Shown in pieces: positions 21,017-29,157 of a stretch of 64,000 bases of DNA. The position numbers and the translations under genes were made by a program. Source of the DNA: Acidobacteriota bacterium (GTDB lineage: Bacteria; Acidobacteriota; Terriglobia; Acidiferrales; UBA7541); NCBI GenBank assembly GCA_013289855.1, contig JABCZD010000005.1, positions 124,001 through 188,000 on the forward strand. Direction: 5' to 3'. Position 1 is the first letter of the stretch. Every line of letters starts with the position of its first letter. The notes beneath the pieces were generated by a model. It had not been told where the DNA came from. It did not search any database and saw nothing but the letters and a program-made list of their open reading frames with translations.

Positions 21017-21808
21017 TTGATCAAGCTCGTTCTAGCGGCCCTGTGTGCCGCACTCGCGCTATTCCCCGAAACCGCCGCTGCGCAGGCGGAACCTGTCGAC
21101 GAACCGGAGGCCAATCCCGGCCGCCCTACGGTTTCCACTCCCGCGACGCTCACGCCAGTGGGCTATCTGCAGTTTGAGACTGGCGGTTTGTGGGCCGATC
21201 ACTCTGGCGAGTTTTCCGAGCGCACCGCACTTAATGAAGTGATCAAGCTGTCGGTCTATCCGCGCCTGGAATTGTTGACCGCTGCCGAGCCGGTGGTGCA
21301 CTACCGCGCACAGGAAATCGCCGCGAACGGGGTGGCTGACGTCTTTCTGGGAGCGCAAGTAGTGCTGAGCCCAGGCGAAGGCGCGCGGCCAACTGTGGCG
21401 GTCAGCTATTTCCACCGCGCGTACGACGGCGGCGCCCCGGAACTCGACGTGGGTAGCCCAACCAATTCCTTTCTGCTGCTGGCTAGCGCCGACGTGTGGG
21501 GATTCCACTATGATGCGAACGTCTTCCTCAACGAACTCGATCAAGGAAACGTGCGCCGGGCGCAGTCTGGACAAAGCCTATCGATCTCGCATCCCCTGAA
21601 GGGCAAGTTCACGCTTTCCGGGGAAATCTGGCACTTCACACAGCCCTTTTTGCGGGGCAATGCGGCGGGGAACCTGTGGGCGGTGAGCTATGCGGCGCGC
21701 AAGACACTGGTATTCGACGCCGGTTTCAACCGCGGACTGACCGACACCTCCACGCGCTGGGAGGCCTTTGTCGGCTTCACCTATCTGTTGCCCCATCGTT
21801 TGTGGTGA
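21017..21808 (+). CDS. Outer-membrane beta-barrel protein (phenol-pathway MetA/transporter-like)
   Basis: 263 aa with a cleavable signal peptide (MIKLVLAALCAALALFP, cut after AAAQA). The rest shows alternating hydrophobic/polar strands typical of small outer-membrane barrels and ends with a hydrophobic/aromatic residue (LLPHRLW). It resembles the PF13557 'MetA-pathway of phenol degradation' outer-membrane group, a broad and poorly characterised family; no aromatic degradation genes are nearby. The start is a TTG at 21017 with GGGAG upstream. It is separated by 12 bp from the TPR gene. Confidence 0.7.
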   Translation: MIKLVLAALCAALALFPETAAAQAEPVDEPEANPGRPTVSTPATLTPVGYLQFETGGLWADHSGEFSERTALNEVIKLSVYPRLELLTAAEPVVHYRAQEIAANGVADVFLGAQVVLSPGEGARPTVAVSYFHRAYDGGAPELDVGSPTNSFLLLASADVWGFHYDANVFLNELDQGNVRRAQSGQSLSISHPLKGKFTLSGEIWHFTQPFLRGNAAGNLWAVSYAARKTLVFDAGFNRGLTDTSTRWEAFVGFTYLLPHRLW

Positions 21809-21862
21809 GCAATCTCAAGCTGCGCGCTGGACAGTCCCGTGCGCAACTTTGCAGGCGCAACT

Positions 21863-21890
21863 TCGCGGGACGAAGGGACTCGTCCCGCGA
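21863..21890. repeat. Intergenic palindrome, 11-bp perfect stem
   Basis: TCGCGGGACGA pairs perfectly with TCGTCCCGCGA around a 6-nt loop, between the convergent barrel and TonB-receptor genes. There is no T-tract, so it may be a dispersed palindromic element or a factor-dependent or bidirectional terminator. Confidence 0.6.
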
Positions 21891-21913
21891 GGCCGCGACC
21901 CGCTTGCCGTGGT

Positions 21914-24769
21914 TTAGAAGTGGAAGCCCAGCTCCGCCGTTAGCGCCCGCGGCGTCACATAGTGTGTTCCGCTGAACGTCGACAGGAAGTTGTACAGCGC
22001 CACTTTGTCCGTCACGTTCACCGCCGTTAGCCGCAGACTCCACTTGTAGCGGTCTCCGTGAAACAAGTTGTCTTGGCCCACCGCCACGTCAAACAAATTG
22101 CGTGGTGCGATGCGCGGCGGATTCTTGTCATCGTTCTCCGTCCCCGGCAGCGGAATGCTGATGTATTTGGAACCGTATTGCGCCGCTGGGCAGAGATTCG
22201 CGCCGGCCGATGAACTGATCGGTGTCGTGGGTGTGGCAAACACGCTTCCGCAAAACAGTCCGGCCTGGAACTGTTGATCCGGCGATATTCCCGAAACATC
22301 GATCAGATTATTCGGTCCACCGCCGGCCGGCCCGTTGGCGCAGGACTCGCCGCCAAAGCACGGCACCGGACCGGCTACCAGTCCGCTGTCGTACCGCCAA
22401 CTAAAGCCCACCCATGGCCCCGCTTTCCACGGCTGGTATTGCAAGTGCGTGGTTTCGTTAAACGTTTCGTCATGGTCGATACGGAACACCGATGCCCCGC
22501 CCGGCGTGGGTGGCGTGGCGCCAATACCGCTCACCTGCGGGGTAAAGAAGCGCGCCGCCACGCTGGACATTACGACGAACGCCGTGAATCCGTGGAAGTT
22601 TGGCACCGTCGCGCGAATCGCGTAGCCGGGAATTTTCGAGCTGGCCCACTCGATGGGAAACGTGATCGGCGTATTGCTCAGCACGCTGAAGTCAAATGCC
22701 TCGTGCGTGTACTTCCAGATGTACTCGGCATCGACCACCAGGTATTTCCCGAAAGCTTGCTCCAGCCCCGCGTGAAACTCATTGCGATGGCCGGGGCTGA
22801 GCGGCGGTACCGACGATGAGACGCACTGGCCGCCCGCCACCGATTCCTGCAGGTCGAAAATCACCGGGTTATTGCAGCCGGTGCTGGCCAGAATCAGGTT
22901 TTCGTTGAACGGGGTTTCCATCGTTCGGGCGTATGAAACGCGCAACACCGTGCTCGTGGGCTTGATGTTGTAGGCGATGCCCAAGCGTGGTTCCAGTTGC
23001 TGCGCGCTGGCAAGGCCACGGTATATGTCGCCGCGGAGCCCCAGGTTGAAACTCCAGTTTTTCAGCGAAATGGTGTCCTGCAGGTACAACGCCGCTTCTT
23101 TTATGTTGGTGTTTCCGTTAAAGGCAAACAGGCCGCTATTGGTTTGTCCCGCGGGGCAGCCGTCGGACGCCGGCAGCGGCGCCGTGCGCGTCAAGTCGTA
23201 GCAACCCAGCAACGGGATGAACGCAGGATTCGCGGAGCCGCCCGGATTGCCTAATCCTCCGCAAGCCGAGGGATTGGTCAACGCCGGATTGGTGTCGAAG
23301 CTTCCATCGGCATTCAAACAAACCGCGTTCACCGTGGGATCCACGATGCCGAATTTATCGTTCTCCGAAAGCGCGGTGTTCTCAAACGTGATTCCCGCTT
23401 TCACATTGTGAATGCCCTTCACGTAGGAAAGCACTGCGCGCCCTCCGGCATTCGTCAAGGTGCGGTATTGGCTGACGGTGTTCAGCTGGAGATCCGGGGT
23501 TTGATCGGCAAAGGGGTTCGCGCTGGGATAATAGTTATATCCATCGCGCCGCACGAAACCGCCGAGCGTGAACACCGTCGTGGAATTGATCAGCCGCGTC
23601 CACGACGGAGCGACATTAAATGTTCCGATCTTCGAGCGTTGATCCTGCGGTCCAACCGGTTCCCCGTTCGGTCCCAGCCCGCCGCACGAACCGATCTGCC
23701 CCGGAGGACAAACTGGGGTCGCCGAGAGAAACGTCCATGCCGTTCCGTTCTCCGCGTCGTAGGAATTGGGCGTCTGAAACCAAGAGCGGCTGTAGCCGAA
23801 ATTGAGACTGAGGGTATCCTTTGGCGAGAGCTTAAAATCCACGCGGTCAAAGAAATTCTCCTCGTTGCCGCGATCGTGCATCACCCCGAGTTCCGGCCCG
23901 TCGAGAAACCGCGCGGTGTTCAAGCCGTTCCCCGAAATGTAGTTCCCCCACTTATCGCCGCCGTAAGCCAGGTCGAAGCCCCCGTTCACGCTCCCGAACG
24001 ATCCGTAGGAGCTGGTTACTTGGCCGTGTGGCGGATTCACACCCAGGCCCGAGCGCGTGGTGACCACGATCACCAGACTCGTTTTCCCTCCAAATTCCGC
24101 GGGCGGCGCTCCGGAGATCACTTCCAGCGATTGAATCGAATCCTCCGGAATCTGATTCGAGAATACTTTGCTCTGCTGATCGGTGATCGGCTGCCCATCG
24201 ATAGAGAAAGAGTTGGAGGCATGGTCGCCAAGTCCATGAAAGAGTCCGTTGGAATCGGCAGCCACGCCAGGAGTGGTCAGCGTCACCAGCGAACTGACCG
24301 AAGACGTGCTCTGTAGCGGGAGTTTATCGAACAGCGCGCGATCCACGTCGGTGTGGAACGTCGAGTCGTTCTCCACCAGGTCCCCGCCACTGGCTTCCAC
24401 GGTTACGCTCGTAGCCGCCGCCGCTCCCAATTGCAGGGTAATTTGCTCGACCGCCGGCACTGAGGAACGCACGTCCACATCCTGCGTGGAAGTCGTGAAC
24501 CCGGCCTCGCTAACCACCAGGTGGTACGGATTAAACGGCACATTGCTGAAACGGAATGTCCCATCTGTCCCCGTCTGTGCCGTGCGCGTGTAACCGCTCA
24601 CCGGATTCCTGATCTCCACGTTGGCTCCGGCAATTACCGCGCCAGAGGGATCCTTCACCGTGCCTTCGATGGAGCCGGAATTGCCAGACTGCCCGTGCAC
24701 CGCTCCGCTCGCGAACAGCAACACCAATGCCAAAAGCAAATACGAATTCTTGTGCAAACGCTTTAACAT
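21914..24769 (-). CDS. TonB-dependent receptor with carboxypeptidase-like regulatory domain (Oar-like)
   Basis: 951-aa outer-membrane receptor. In order: signal peptide (cut near GAVHGQ), carboxypeptidase-regulatory-like beta-sandwich (about 30-115; SIEGTVKDPSGAVIAGANVEI), plug domain (about 130-240; PLQSTSSVSSLVTLTTPGV, EVISGAPPAEFGGKTS), then a large barrel ending in ELGFHF. This architecture is the Oar-like type abundant in Acidobacteriota. The ATG at 24767-24769 is preceded by GGAGAAGAA. It is last in a leftward series after the metal sensor, P-type ATPase and small CxxC gene, so uptake or export of a metal complex is possible, although Oar-like receptors often handle glycans or proteins. 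Substrate unknown. Confidence 0.92.
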   Translation of the reverse strand: MLKRLHKNSYLLLALVLLFASGAVHGQSGNSGSIEGTVKDPSGAVIAGANVEIRNPVSGYTRTAQTGTDGTFRFSNVPFNPYHLVVSEAGFTTSTQDVDVRSSVPAVEQITLQLGAAAATSVTVEASGGDLVENDSTFHTDVDRALFDKLPLQSTSSVSSLVTLTTPGVAADSNGLFHGLGDHASNSFSIDGQPITDQQSKVFSNQIPEDSIQSLEVISGAPPAEFGGKTSLVIVVTTRSGLGVNPPHGQVTSSYGSFGSVNGGFDLAYGGDKWGNYISGNGLNTARFLDGPELGVMHDRGNEENFFDRVDFKLSPKDTLSLNFGYSRSWFQTPNSYDAENGTAWTFLSATPVCPPGQIGSCGGLGPNGEPVGPQDQRSKIGTFNVAPSWTRLINSTTVFTLGGFVRRDGYNYYPSANPFADQTPDLQLNTVSQYRTLTNAGGRAVLSYVKGIHNVKAGITFENTALSENDKFGIVDPTVNAVCLNADGSFDTNPALTNPSACGGLGNPGGSANPAFIPLLGCYDLTRTAPLPASDGCPAGQTNSGLFAFNGNTNIKEAALYLQDTISLKNWSFNLGLRGDIYRGLASAQQLEPRLGIAYNIKPTSTVLRVSYARTMETPFNENLILASTGCNNPVIFDLQESVAGGQCVSSSVPPLSPGHRNEFHAGLEQAFGKYLVVDAEYIWKYTHEAFDFSVLSNTPITFPIEWASSKIPGYAIRATVPNFHGFTAFVVMSSVAARFFTPQVSGIGATPPTPGGASVFRIDHDETFNETTHLQYQPWKAGPWVGFSWRYDSGLVAGPVPCFGGESCANGPAGGGPNNLIDVSGISPDQQFQAGLFCGSVFATPTTPISSSAGANLCPAAQYGSKYISIPLPGTENDDKNPPRIAPRNLFDVAVGQDNLFHGDRYKWSLRLTAVNVTDKVALYNFLSTFSGTHYVTPRALTAELGFHF

Positions 24770-24897
24770 TTCTTCTCCATCCTCGCTTGAGGGTTTTGTA
24801 TGTAGCTGTGGATAGAGGCCGCCGGGAAAAATGGCGGTGACGCGCGCTCAACGGAAAAGCTTGCGCGTCAGATTAGACTTCAAGTGAAGCGGGCGGA

Positions 24898-25197
24898 TTA
24901 AGCGACAGGCGGGGCGCGGGAAGGCCGGTGCAGGGAAAAAGAATCGTTCGGTGCGGCGTGCTGCGGGGTTGCAGAAAGCCAAACAACCGGGGCGGGCGCA
25001 ATCGAAAAAGCCAAGCGCGCCGAGGCCATCGCCGGCATATGCAGCGCCTGGCAGACATGGCAAACCGTGTCCGGACCGCTCTTATGCTCGTGTAGGAGCG
25101 CGCCGCCGCACGCGAAGTACAACAACGCGGCGCAGGCCAACAGCGCTAACGCGCGACGCGCGGACGGATGGGTGGAGTTGGTCCCCTGCGAGTTCAT
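24898..25197 (-). CDS. Small exported His/CxxC protein, possible metal binder
   Basis: 99 aa: a short basic N-terminus, one hydrophobic segment (ALALLACAALLYFACGG) that may be a signal anchor, then HEHKSG and C-H-V-C-x3-H, followed by a Pro/Ala-rich tail. The His and paired Cys residues just outside the membrane suggest metal binding. It lies between the P-type ATPase and the TonB receptor genes on the same strand. A second protein of the same design (28805-29080) opens the efflux operon. It resembles the general style of DUF2946-like small proteins, but the family was not identified with certainty. No clear Shine-Dalgarno. Confidence 0.65.
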   Translation of the reverse strand: MNSQGTNSTHPSARRALALLACAALLYFACGGALLHEHKSGPDTVCHVCQALHMPAMASARLAFSIAPAPVVWLSATPQHAAPNDSFSLHRPSRAPPVA

Positions 25198-25323
25198 GAG
25201 GCTACACTGTACCTTAGCACGTTTGACGGCCCATATCCGGGGTTGGTTGCACGAAGTGGTGCTTTAAAAGTGATTCGTCAGAGTCGCGGATTGCATTCTT
25301 GCCTGTCCAGGGCCCGCATCCGT

Positions 25324-27348
25324 TCAGGCGCTTTGGCTCGCCGAAATCGCTGCCCGTCCTGGCGGTGTAGCCTGGCCGCCCAGTGCCCTGAGCAGCGAAG
25401 CTTGCGGCACCAGTCGCGCAGAGTTGAGTATGAAGATCAGCTCGGACGAAACATGGATGAAGGCCGCGAGCAGCGGATTCAGCAGTCCAAATGCCGCCAT
25501 GCCCACGCCGATGCTGTCCACCACCAGCGTGCCGACGAAGTTCTGCAGGATCGTCCTGCGGCAGCGGCGCGCAATCCGTAGCGTCTCCACCAGCTTCGAC
25601 AGGTCGCTCCCGATCAACACCACGTCCGCGCTCTCCCGTGCCACATCCGTTCCCGAACCCATCGCCACGCCCACGTCTGCCTGCGCCAGCGCCGGGGCGT
25701 CGTTGACTCCGTCTCCCACCATCGCGACGACATGGCGGCCGCTCGTCAGCCGCGTCACGTAGCGCAGTTTTTCCTCGGGAAGCAACTCCGAAGCAATCTC
25801 GTCGACACCCAGTTTCTTTCCCACGTCTTCCGCAACCGCCTTCGCGTCGCCCGTTAGCAGCACGGTTTTCAACCCCATGGCTTTCAGCGCTCGAATGGCC
25901 TCTTTGGCTTCTGGCCGCAGCGCATCCGCGATGCACAGCCGCCCGAGGTACTTCCCATGGCGCGCCACGAACACTTCCGAGCCGCTTCCATTGCGATTCT
26001 CGTTTGGGAGTGACACGCCGCGTTCGCGCAAAAAGCTTTCGCTGCCGACGATAACTTCCTCGCCTTCGCAGTTCGCGCTAATTCCTTTTCCCGGTGTGTA
26101 TGTGAATTGCCCGGCATCGTCCAGCGGAATCCCCAGCTGTGCGGCCTTCTGCAAAATCGCTCTCGCGGTCGGATGTTCCGAGCGTGACTCCGCGCTGGCC
26201 GCCGTCCTGAGCAAGTACGCAGCGGAAACATTTGGCGCCGCATACACTTCCGTGAGCTCCGGAGTTCCAAACGTGAGCGTTCCAGTCTTGTCGAGCAGCA
26301 CTGTGTCAACCTCGGCGAGTTTTTCCAGGTATAGCCCGCCCTTGATAATCGCCCCTTGCTGCGCCGCTCTGCCGATCGCGCCGAGGATTGCCAGCGGCGT
26401 TCCCGCCGCGATGCCACACGCTCCCGCTACGATCACTACGGAAATTGTCGAGCGCACATTGTGCGAAATCAGGAATGTCAGCGCCGCTGCCGCCAGCGCG
26501 AAGTACACCAGGTATCCCGCCAGTCGATCGGCAAGCCGTTGAATCGGCGCTCGCGATTTCTCCGCCTCCTCCACCGCCTGGATAATTTTGCCGAACGTCG
26601 TATCCCGCCCGAGCCGTTCCACCCGCACTTCCAGCGCCCCGGATTGGTTGATCGTTCCGGCGAACACCGCGCTCCCCGGCTTCTTCTCCACTGGCATCGA
26701 TTCCCCGGTGATCGTAGCTTGGTCGACGAACGAGTGTCCTCCGGTAACGGAGCCGTCCACGGGGATTCGACTTCCGGGTTTGATGAGCACGATGTCGCCG
26801 CCCAGTATTTGTGCGACCCCAACCTCTCTCCACTGGCCCCGGTCGTTCACCGTCGCCGTGGACGGCAGCAGCTCGATCAGCTGGCGAATGGCGCGTCGGC
26901 CGCGACCCACCGTTAGCCCTTCCAGAACCTCAGCCGCCAACACGAATAGCGTAATGACCAGAGCCGTGAATACTTCCCGAATCGCCAGAGCCGCCAGAAT
27001 GGCGATGGCCATCGACAGTTCCATGGTCATTCGCCGCTCGAGAATATTTTCCAGTGCCTCGTGATATATGGGATAGCCTCCGGCAAGCGCGCAAACTACA
27101 CCGGCGATGACCAAAGCCAGGTTAACGTGTGCGCCCGCGAACCAAAACGCACCAGCGGCCGCCGCGACGAAGGCGATCCGCGCCATCTCGCGCCAATCCA
27201 AACCGTGTTCGTGCTCTGCAACTTCCTGCTCCCGTTCACCGGCGGCCTCGTTTGCTTCGTTCGGAGAAGCTCTGCGCTTGTGCGACCGGAATCGTTTCGC
27301 TGCTTGATCTCGGTTGCAATCTTGTTGCCCGTCATAACCACCCCCCAC
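25324..27348 (-). CDS. Heavy-metal P1B-type ATPase, non-CPC variant
   Basis: 674-aa metal-exporting P-type ATPase of the inner membrane. Signature motifs: TGES (actuator), DKTGTLT with phosphorylated D353, SEHP (P1B-specific), TGD and GDGVNDAPAL. The membrane motif that is CPC in Cu/Zn pumps reads G309-A310-C311 (AGACGIAAGTPLA), with no proline, and the last helix has HVSSELIFILN. There is no N-terminal HMA domain; instead the first 53 residues are charged and include HEHG. These differences argue against a copper pump and, with the RcnR-like gene 30 bp upstream, favour nickel or cobalt. The start is a GTG at 27346-27348; Met54 (27189) is an alternative start. Confidence 0.92.
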   Translation of the reverse strand: MGGGYDGQQDCNRDQAAKRFRSHKRRASPNEANEAAGEREQEVAEHEHGLDWREMARIAFVAAAAGAFWFAGAHVNLALVIAGVVCALAGGYPIYHEALENILERRMTMELSMAIAILAALAIREVFTALVITLFVLAAEVLEGLTVGRGRRAIRQLIELLPSTATVNDRGQWREVGVAQILGGDIVLIKPGSRIPVDGSVTGGHSFVDQATITGESMPVEKKPGSAVFAGTINQSGALEVRVERLGRDTTFGKIIQAVEEAEKSRAPIQRLADRLAGYLVYFALAAAALTFLISHNVRSTISVVIVAGACGIAAGTPLAILGAIGRAAQQGAIIKGGLYLEKLAEVDTVLLDKTGTLTFGTPELTEVYAAPNVSAAYLLRTAASAESRSEHPTARAILQKAAQLGIPLDDAGQFTYTPGKGISANCEGEEVIVGSESFLRERGVSLPNENRNGSGSEVFVARHGKYLGRLCIADALRPEAKEAIRALKAMGLKTVLLTGDAKAVAEDVGKKLGVDEIASELLPEEKLRYVTRLTSGRHVVAMVGDGVNDAPALAQADVGVAMGSGTDVARESADVVLIGSDLSKLVETLRIARRCRRTILQNFVGTLVVDSIGVGMAAFGLLNPLLAAFIHVSSELIFILNSARLVPQASLLRALGGQATPPGRAAISASQSA

Positions 27349-27378
27349 GATTCATCCCGCAGTCGCCCTGGTTCGCAG

Positions 27379-27657
27379 CTACTTCATGTACGTCTTCACC
27401 ACCTCGATCAGCTCCTCCGCGGCTTCCGATTGCGGAGAGTCTCCGCGCCGCTTCGGGTCCAGCACGTGGTAGCGAATGTGTCCCTCGACCAACTCCGCCA
27501 TCAAGCCGTTCAAAGCTCCGCGGCAGGCGGCCACCAATTGCAGCACCTCCGAACACTCGTGCTCCGCGCTCAGTGTGCGTTCAATCGCTTCTACCTGTCC
27601 CCGAATCCGGCGGACCCTCACAATCAGCTTTTCCTTGCCTTTTGCCGTATGCGCCAT
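27379..27657 (-). CDS. RcnR-type metal-sensing repressor (CsoR/RcnR/FrmR family)
   Basis: 92-aa all-helical repressor of the CsoR/RcnR (DUF156) family. With the start at 27657 the residues His3, Cys35, His60 and His64 coincide with the four Ni(II)/Co(II) ligands known in E. coli RcnR; FrmR and CsoR have different residues at these positions. The start at 27655-27657 is supported by a strong GAGGT 5 nt upstream and by this register; an upstream ATG at 27675 has no ribosome-binding site. It probably represses its own operon with the P-type ATPase and is released when metal binds. A likely operator overlaps its leader (27675-27689). Confidence 0.92.
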   Translation of the reverse strand: MAHTAKGKEKLIVRVRRIRGQVEAIERTLSAEHECSEVLQLVAACRGALNGLMAELVEGHIRYHVLDPKRRGDSPQSEAAEELIEVVKTYMK

Positions 27658-27674
27658 GACTACCTCGCCTGCCA

Positions 27675-27689
27675 TACTATAGACCAGTA
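27675..27689 (-). promoter_or_regulatory. Putative RcnR-like operator TACT-N7-AGTA
   Basis: On the minus strand, 18 bp upstream of the repressor's start codon, the sequence TACTGGTCTATAGTA fits the spacing of the E. coli RcnR site (TACT, six G, N, AGTA). A wider 6-bp inverted repeat ACTATA/TATAGT covers 27676-27693. TATACT/TATAGT within it could also serve as a -10 element, so binding would block transcription. Only two of the six guanines are present. Confidence 0.55.
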
Positions 27690-27824
27690 TAGTTTATTAG
27701 GAAATAGCGAAAACACTCCGTCAGTCGGATTTCGGCCCTTACACCCGTTTTCCCGCGCTCGCTTGCGAAGAAAAAAGAAGGTGCCGGGTCCGTCCGGTGC
27801 CACTGGTTATGTACGATTGGTTGC

Positions 27825-28655
27825 CTACGATTTCTTGCGCAAAAGCTCGACGATGTCATCCACTTGCGCGTGCACATGATTGAGGGTGCGCGCCACGCCT
27901 TGAATTTCTGATTCCGCGCGGCGGTTCACGTCATAGTCCAGCTCGCCGCGCAACCGGTCTTTCTTGTCCTGCCGGTTTTGGCTCATCATGATCACCGGAG
28001 CCTGGATCGCCGCCAGCATGGAGAGAAACAGGTTCAGCAAAATGTACGGATAAGGGTCCCAGGCCTGCCGGCGCAAAATGGCGTTCACCGCCACGTACAC
28101 CGACACCGCAACGCCAAACATGATGATAAAGCTCCACGAGCCGCCGAAGAGGGCCACCGCGTCGGCCACGTGCTCGCCAAAAGTGGCCTGTTCTTCGATA
28201 ATTTCGTTGGGATTGCGTGCTGCGCGCACGCGCACCAGCTGCTGCGAAGCGTGGAACTGCCGCCCCAGCACGGCAAGCATGTCCACGCCGGCGAGCGGTT
28301 TGCGCTGTAGCAGCACGGTGATGTCGTGGTGGTCGACCTCCACGGCGGTGCTTTCCTCGGTGGCCATCGCCGTAGTTTGATGCGCCGTGCCATCCAGCAT
28401 GGAAGCAAAGCCGAAGAATTCGCCATGCGCGGGCCGGTCCACAACCACTTCCTGGTGATCCGCGTCCACGGTGGTCACCTGCACCGCGCCGGAGACCAGC
28501 ACGTAAGCGCGCCCTCCAGGATCGCCCATTTTGTAAATACGCTGGCGCGGGGCGAGCGTTTTGAGCTCCACCTGGCTCGCCAGCACCGCCAGCTCGTCTT
28601 CGTCCAGCAAGGCAAACATGGGAACGTGCCGCAAGATTTGCGGGTCGCAGGGCAT
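27825..28655 (-). CDS. Cyclic-nucleotide-binding domain fused to DUF1003 membrane domain
   Basis: 276 aa. Residues about 5-120 form a CNB/CRP-like beta-roll (LRHVPMFALLDEDELAVLASQ, RIYKMGDPGGRAYVLVSGAVQV, GEFFGFASML). The C-terminal half is a DUF1003 membrane domain with two hydrophobic helices (WSFIIMFGVAVSVYVAV and ILLNLFLSMLAAIQAPVIMMSQNRQ) and a charged tail (DRLRGELDYDVNRRAE). It may be a ligand-responsive membrane protein, but DUF1003 has no known function. The ATG at 28653-28655 has strong GAGGTGG upstream; a GTG at 28697 was not used. It is divergent from the efflux operon and 167 bp upstream of the metal repressor. Confidence 0.88.
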   Translation of the reverse strand: MPCDPQILRHVPMFALLDEDELAVLASQVELKTLAPRQRIYKMGDPGGRAYVLVSGAVQVTTVDADHQEVVVDRPAHGEFFGFASMLDGTAHQTTAMATEESTAVEVDHHDITVLLQRKPLAGVDMLAVLGRQFHASQQLVRVRAARNPNEIIEEQATFGEHVADAVALFGGSWSFIIMFGVAVSVYVAVNAILRRQAWDPYPYILLNLFLSMLAAIQAPVIMMSQNRQDKKDRLRGELDYDVNRRAESEIQGVARTLNHVHAQVDDIVELLRKKS

Positions 28656-28804
28656 AGGCCACCTCAAAAGGGAGTGCTCGCGGCATGAGCATTCCACAAA
28701 AATGCTCGCGGAAACAACCAGCAGCGGTACCCGTCACCCCGGAGACCCGGGCCGGACTATTGACCACACAACCGTTCCAGCCTAAGCTCGTTTTTACCAG
28801 TGTG

Positions 28805-29080
28805 ATGCCCATCAGTAGGCGCAACCTCAGATTGCTGGCTTTGCTTCTCGCGCTCGTCTTTCTTGGATTGCAGTTGCACTACTGCGCCGACCTGACTAGC
28901 ACGCCCTCCGGCACGCACATTTGCCCAGTGTGTTCCGCGATAGGCGCGGCCGTCGTCACACCCGCGCAGAGTATTAAAATTGTTTCGCAAGTGCGGCCGC
29001 TGGAAGTATTTGCGCATGTTGTTGCGAGCTCACCGGACATTCCGCGGGCCACTTCTCCCCGCGCTCCTCCTGCAATTTAG
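28805..29080 (+). CDS. Small exported CxxC protein heading the efflux operon
   Basis: 91 aa: basic start (MPISRRNLR), one hydrophobic helix (LLALLLALVFLGLQLHYC), then a C-P-V-C pair in SGTHICPVCS and a Pro-rich C-terminus. The layout (basic N-terminus, single helix, SG-x-CxxC about 20 residues later) mirrors the protein at 24898-25197. It precedes the TolC-type gene by 77 bp on the same strand, so a periplasmic metal-handling role is plausible but unproven. A GTG one codon earlier is an alternative start. A TTGACC/TAAGCT pair with a 17-bp spacer at 28760-28788 could be its promoter. Confidence 0.6.
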   Translation: MPISRRNLRLLALLLALVFLGLQLHYCADLTSTPSGTHICPVCSAIGAAVVTPAQSIKIVSQVRPLEVFAHVVASSPDIPRATSPRAPPAI

Positions 29081-29157
29081 TCCTCCGTCGTTTCTACCAT
29101 CCATTTCACGCCTGATTCGCTATTGGTCCCTTTGCGGACCCTTGAGGAACGATTTCC

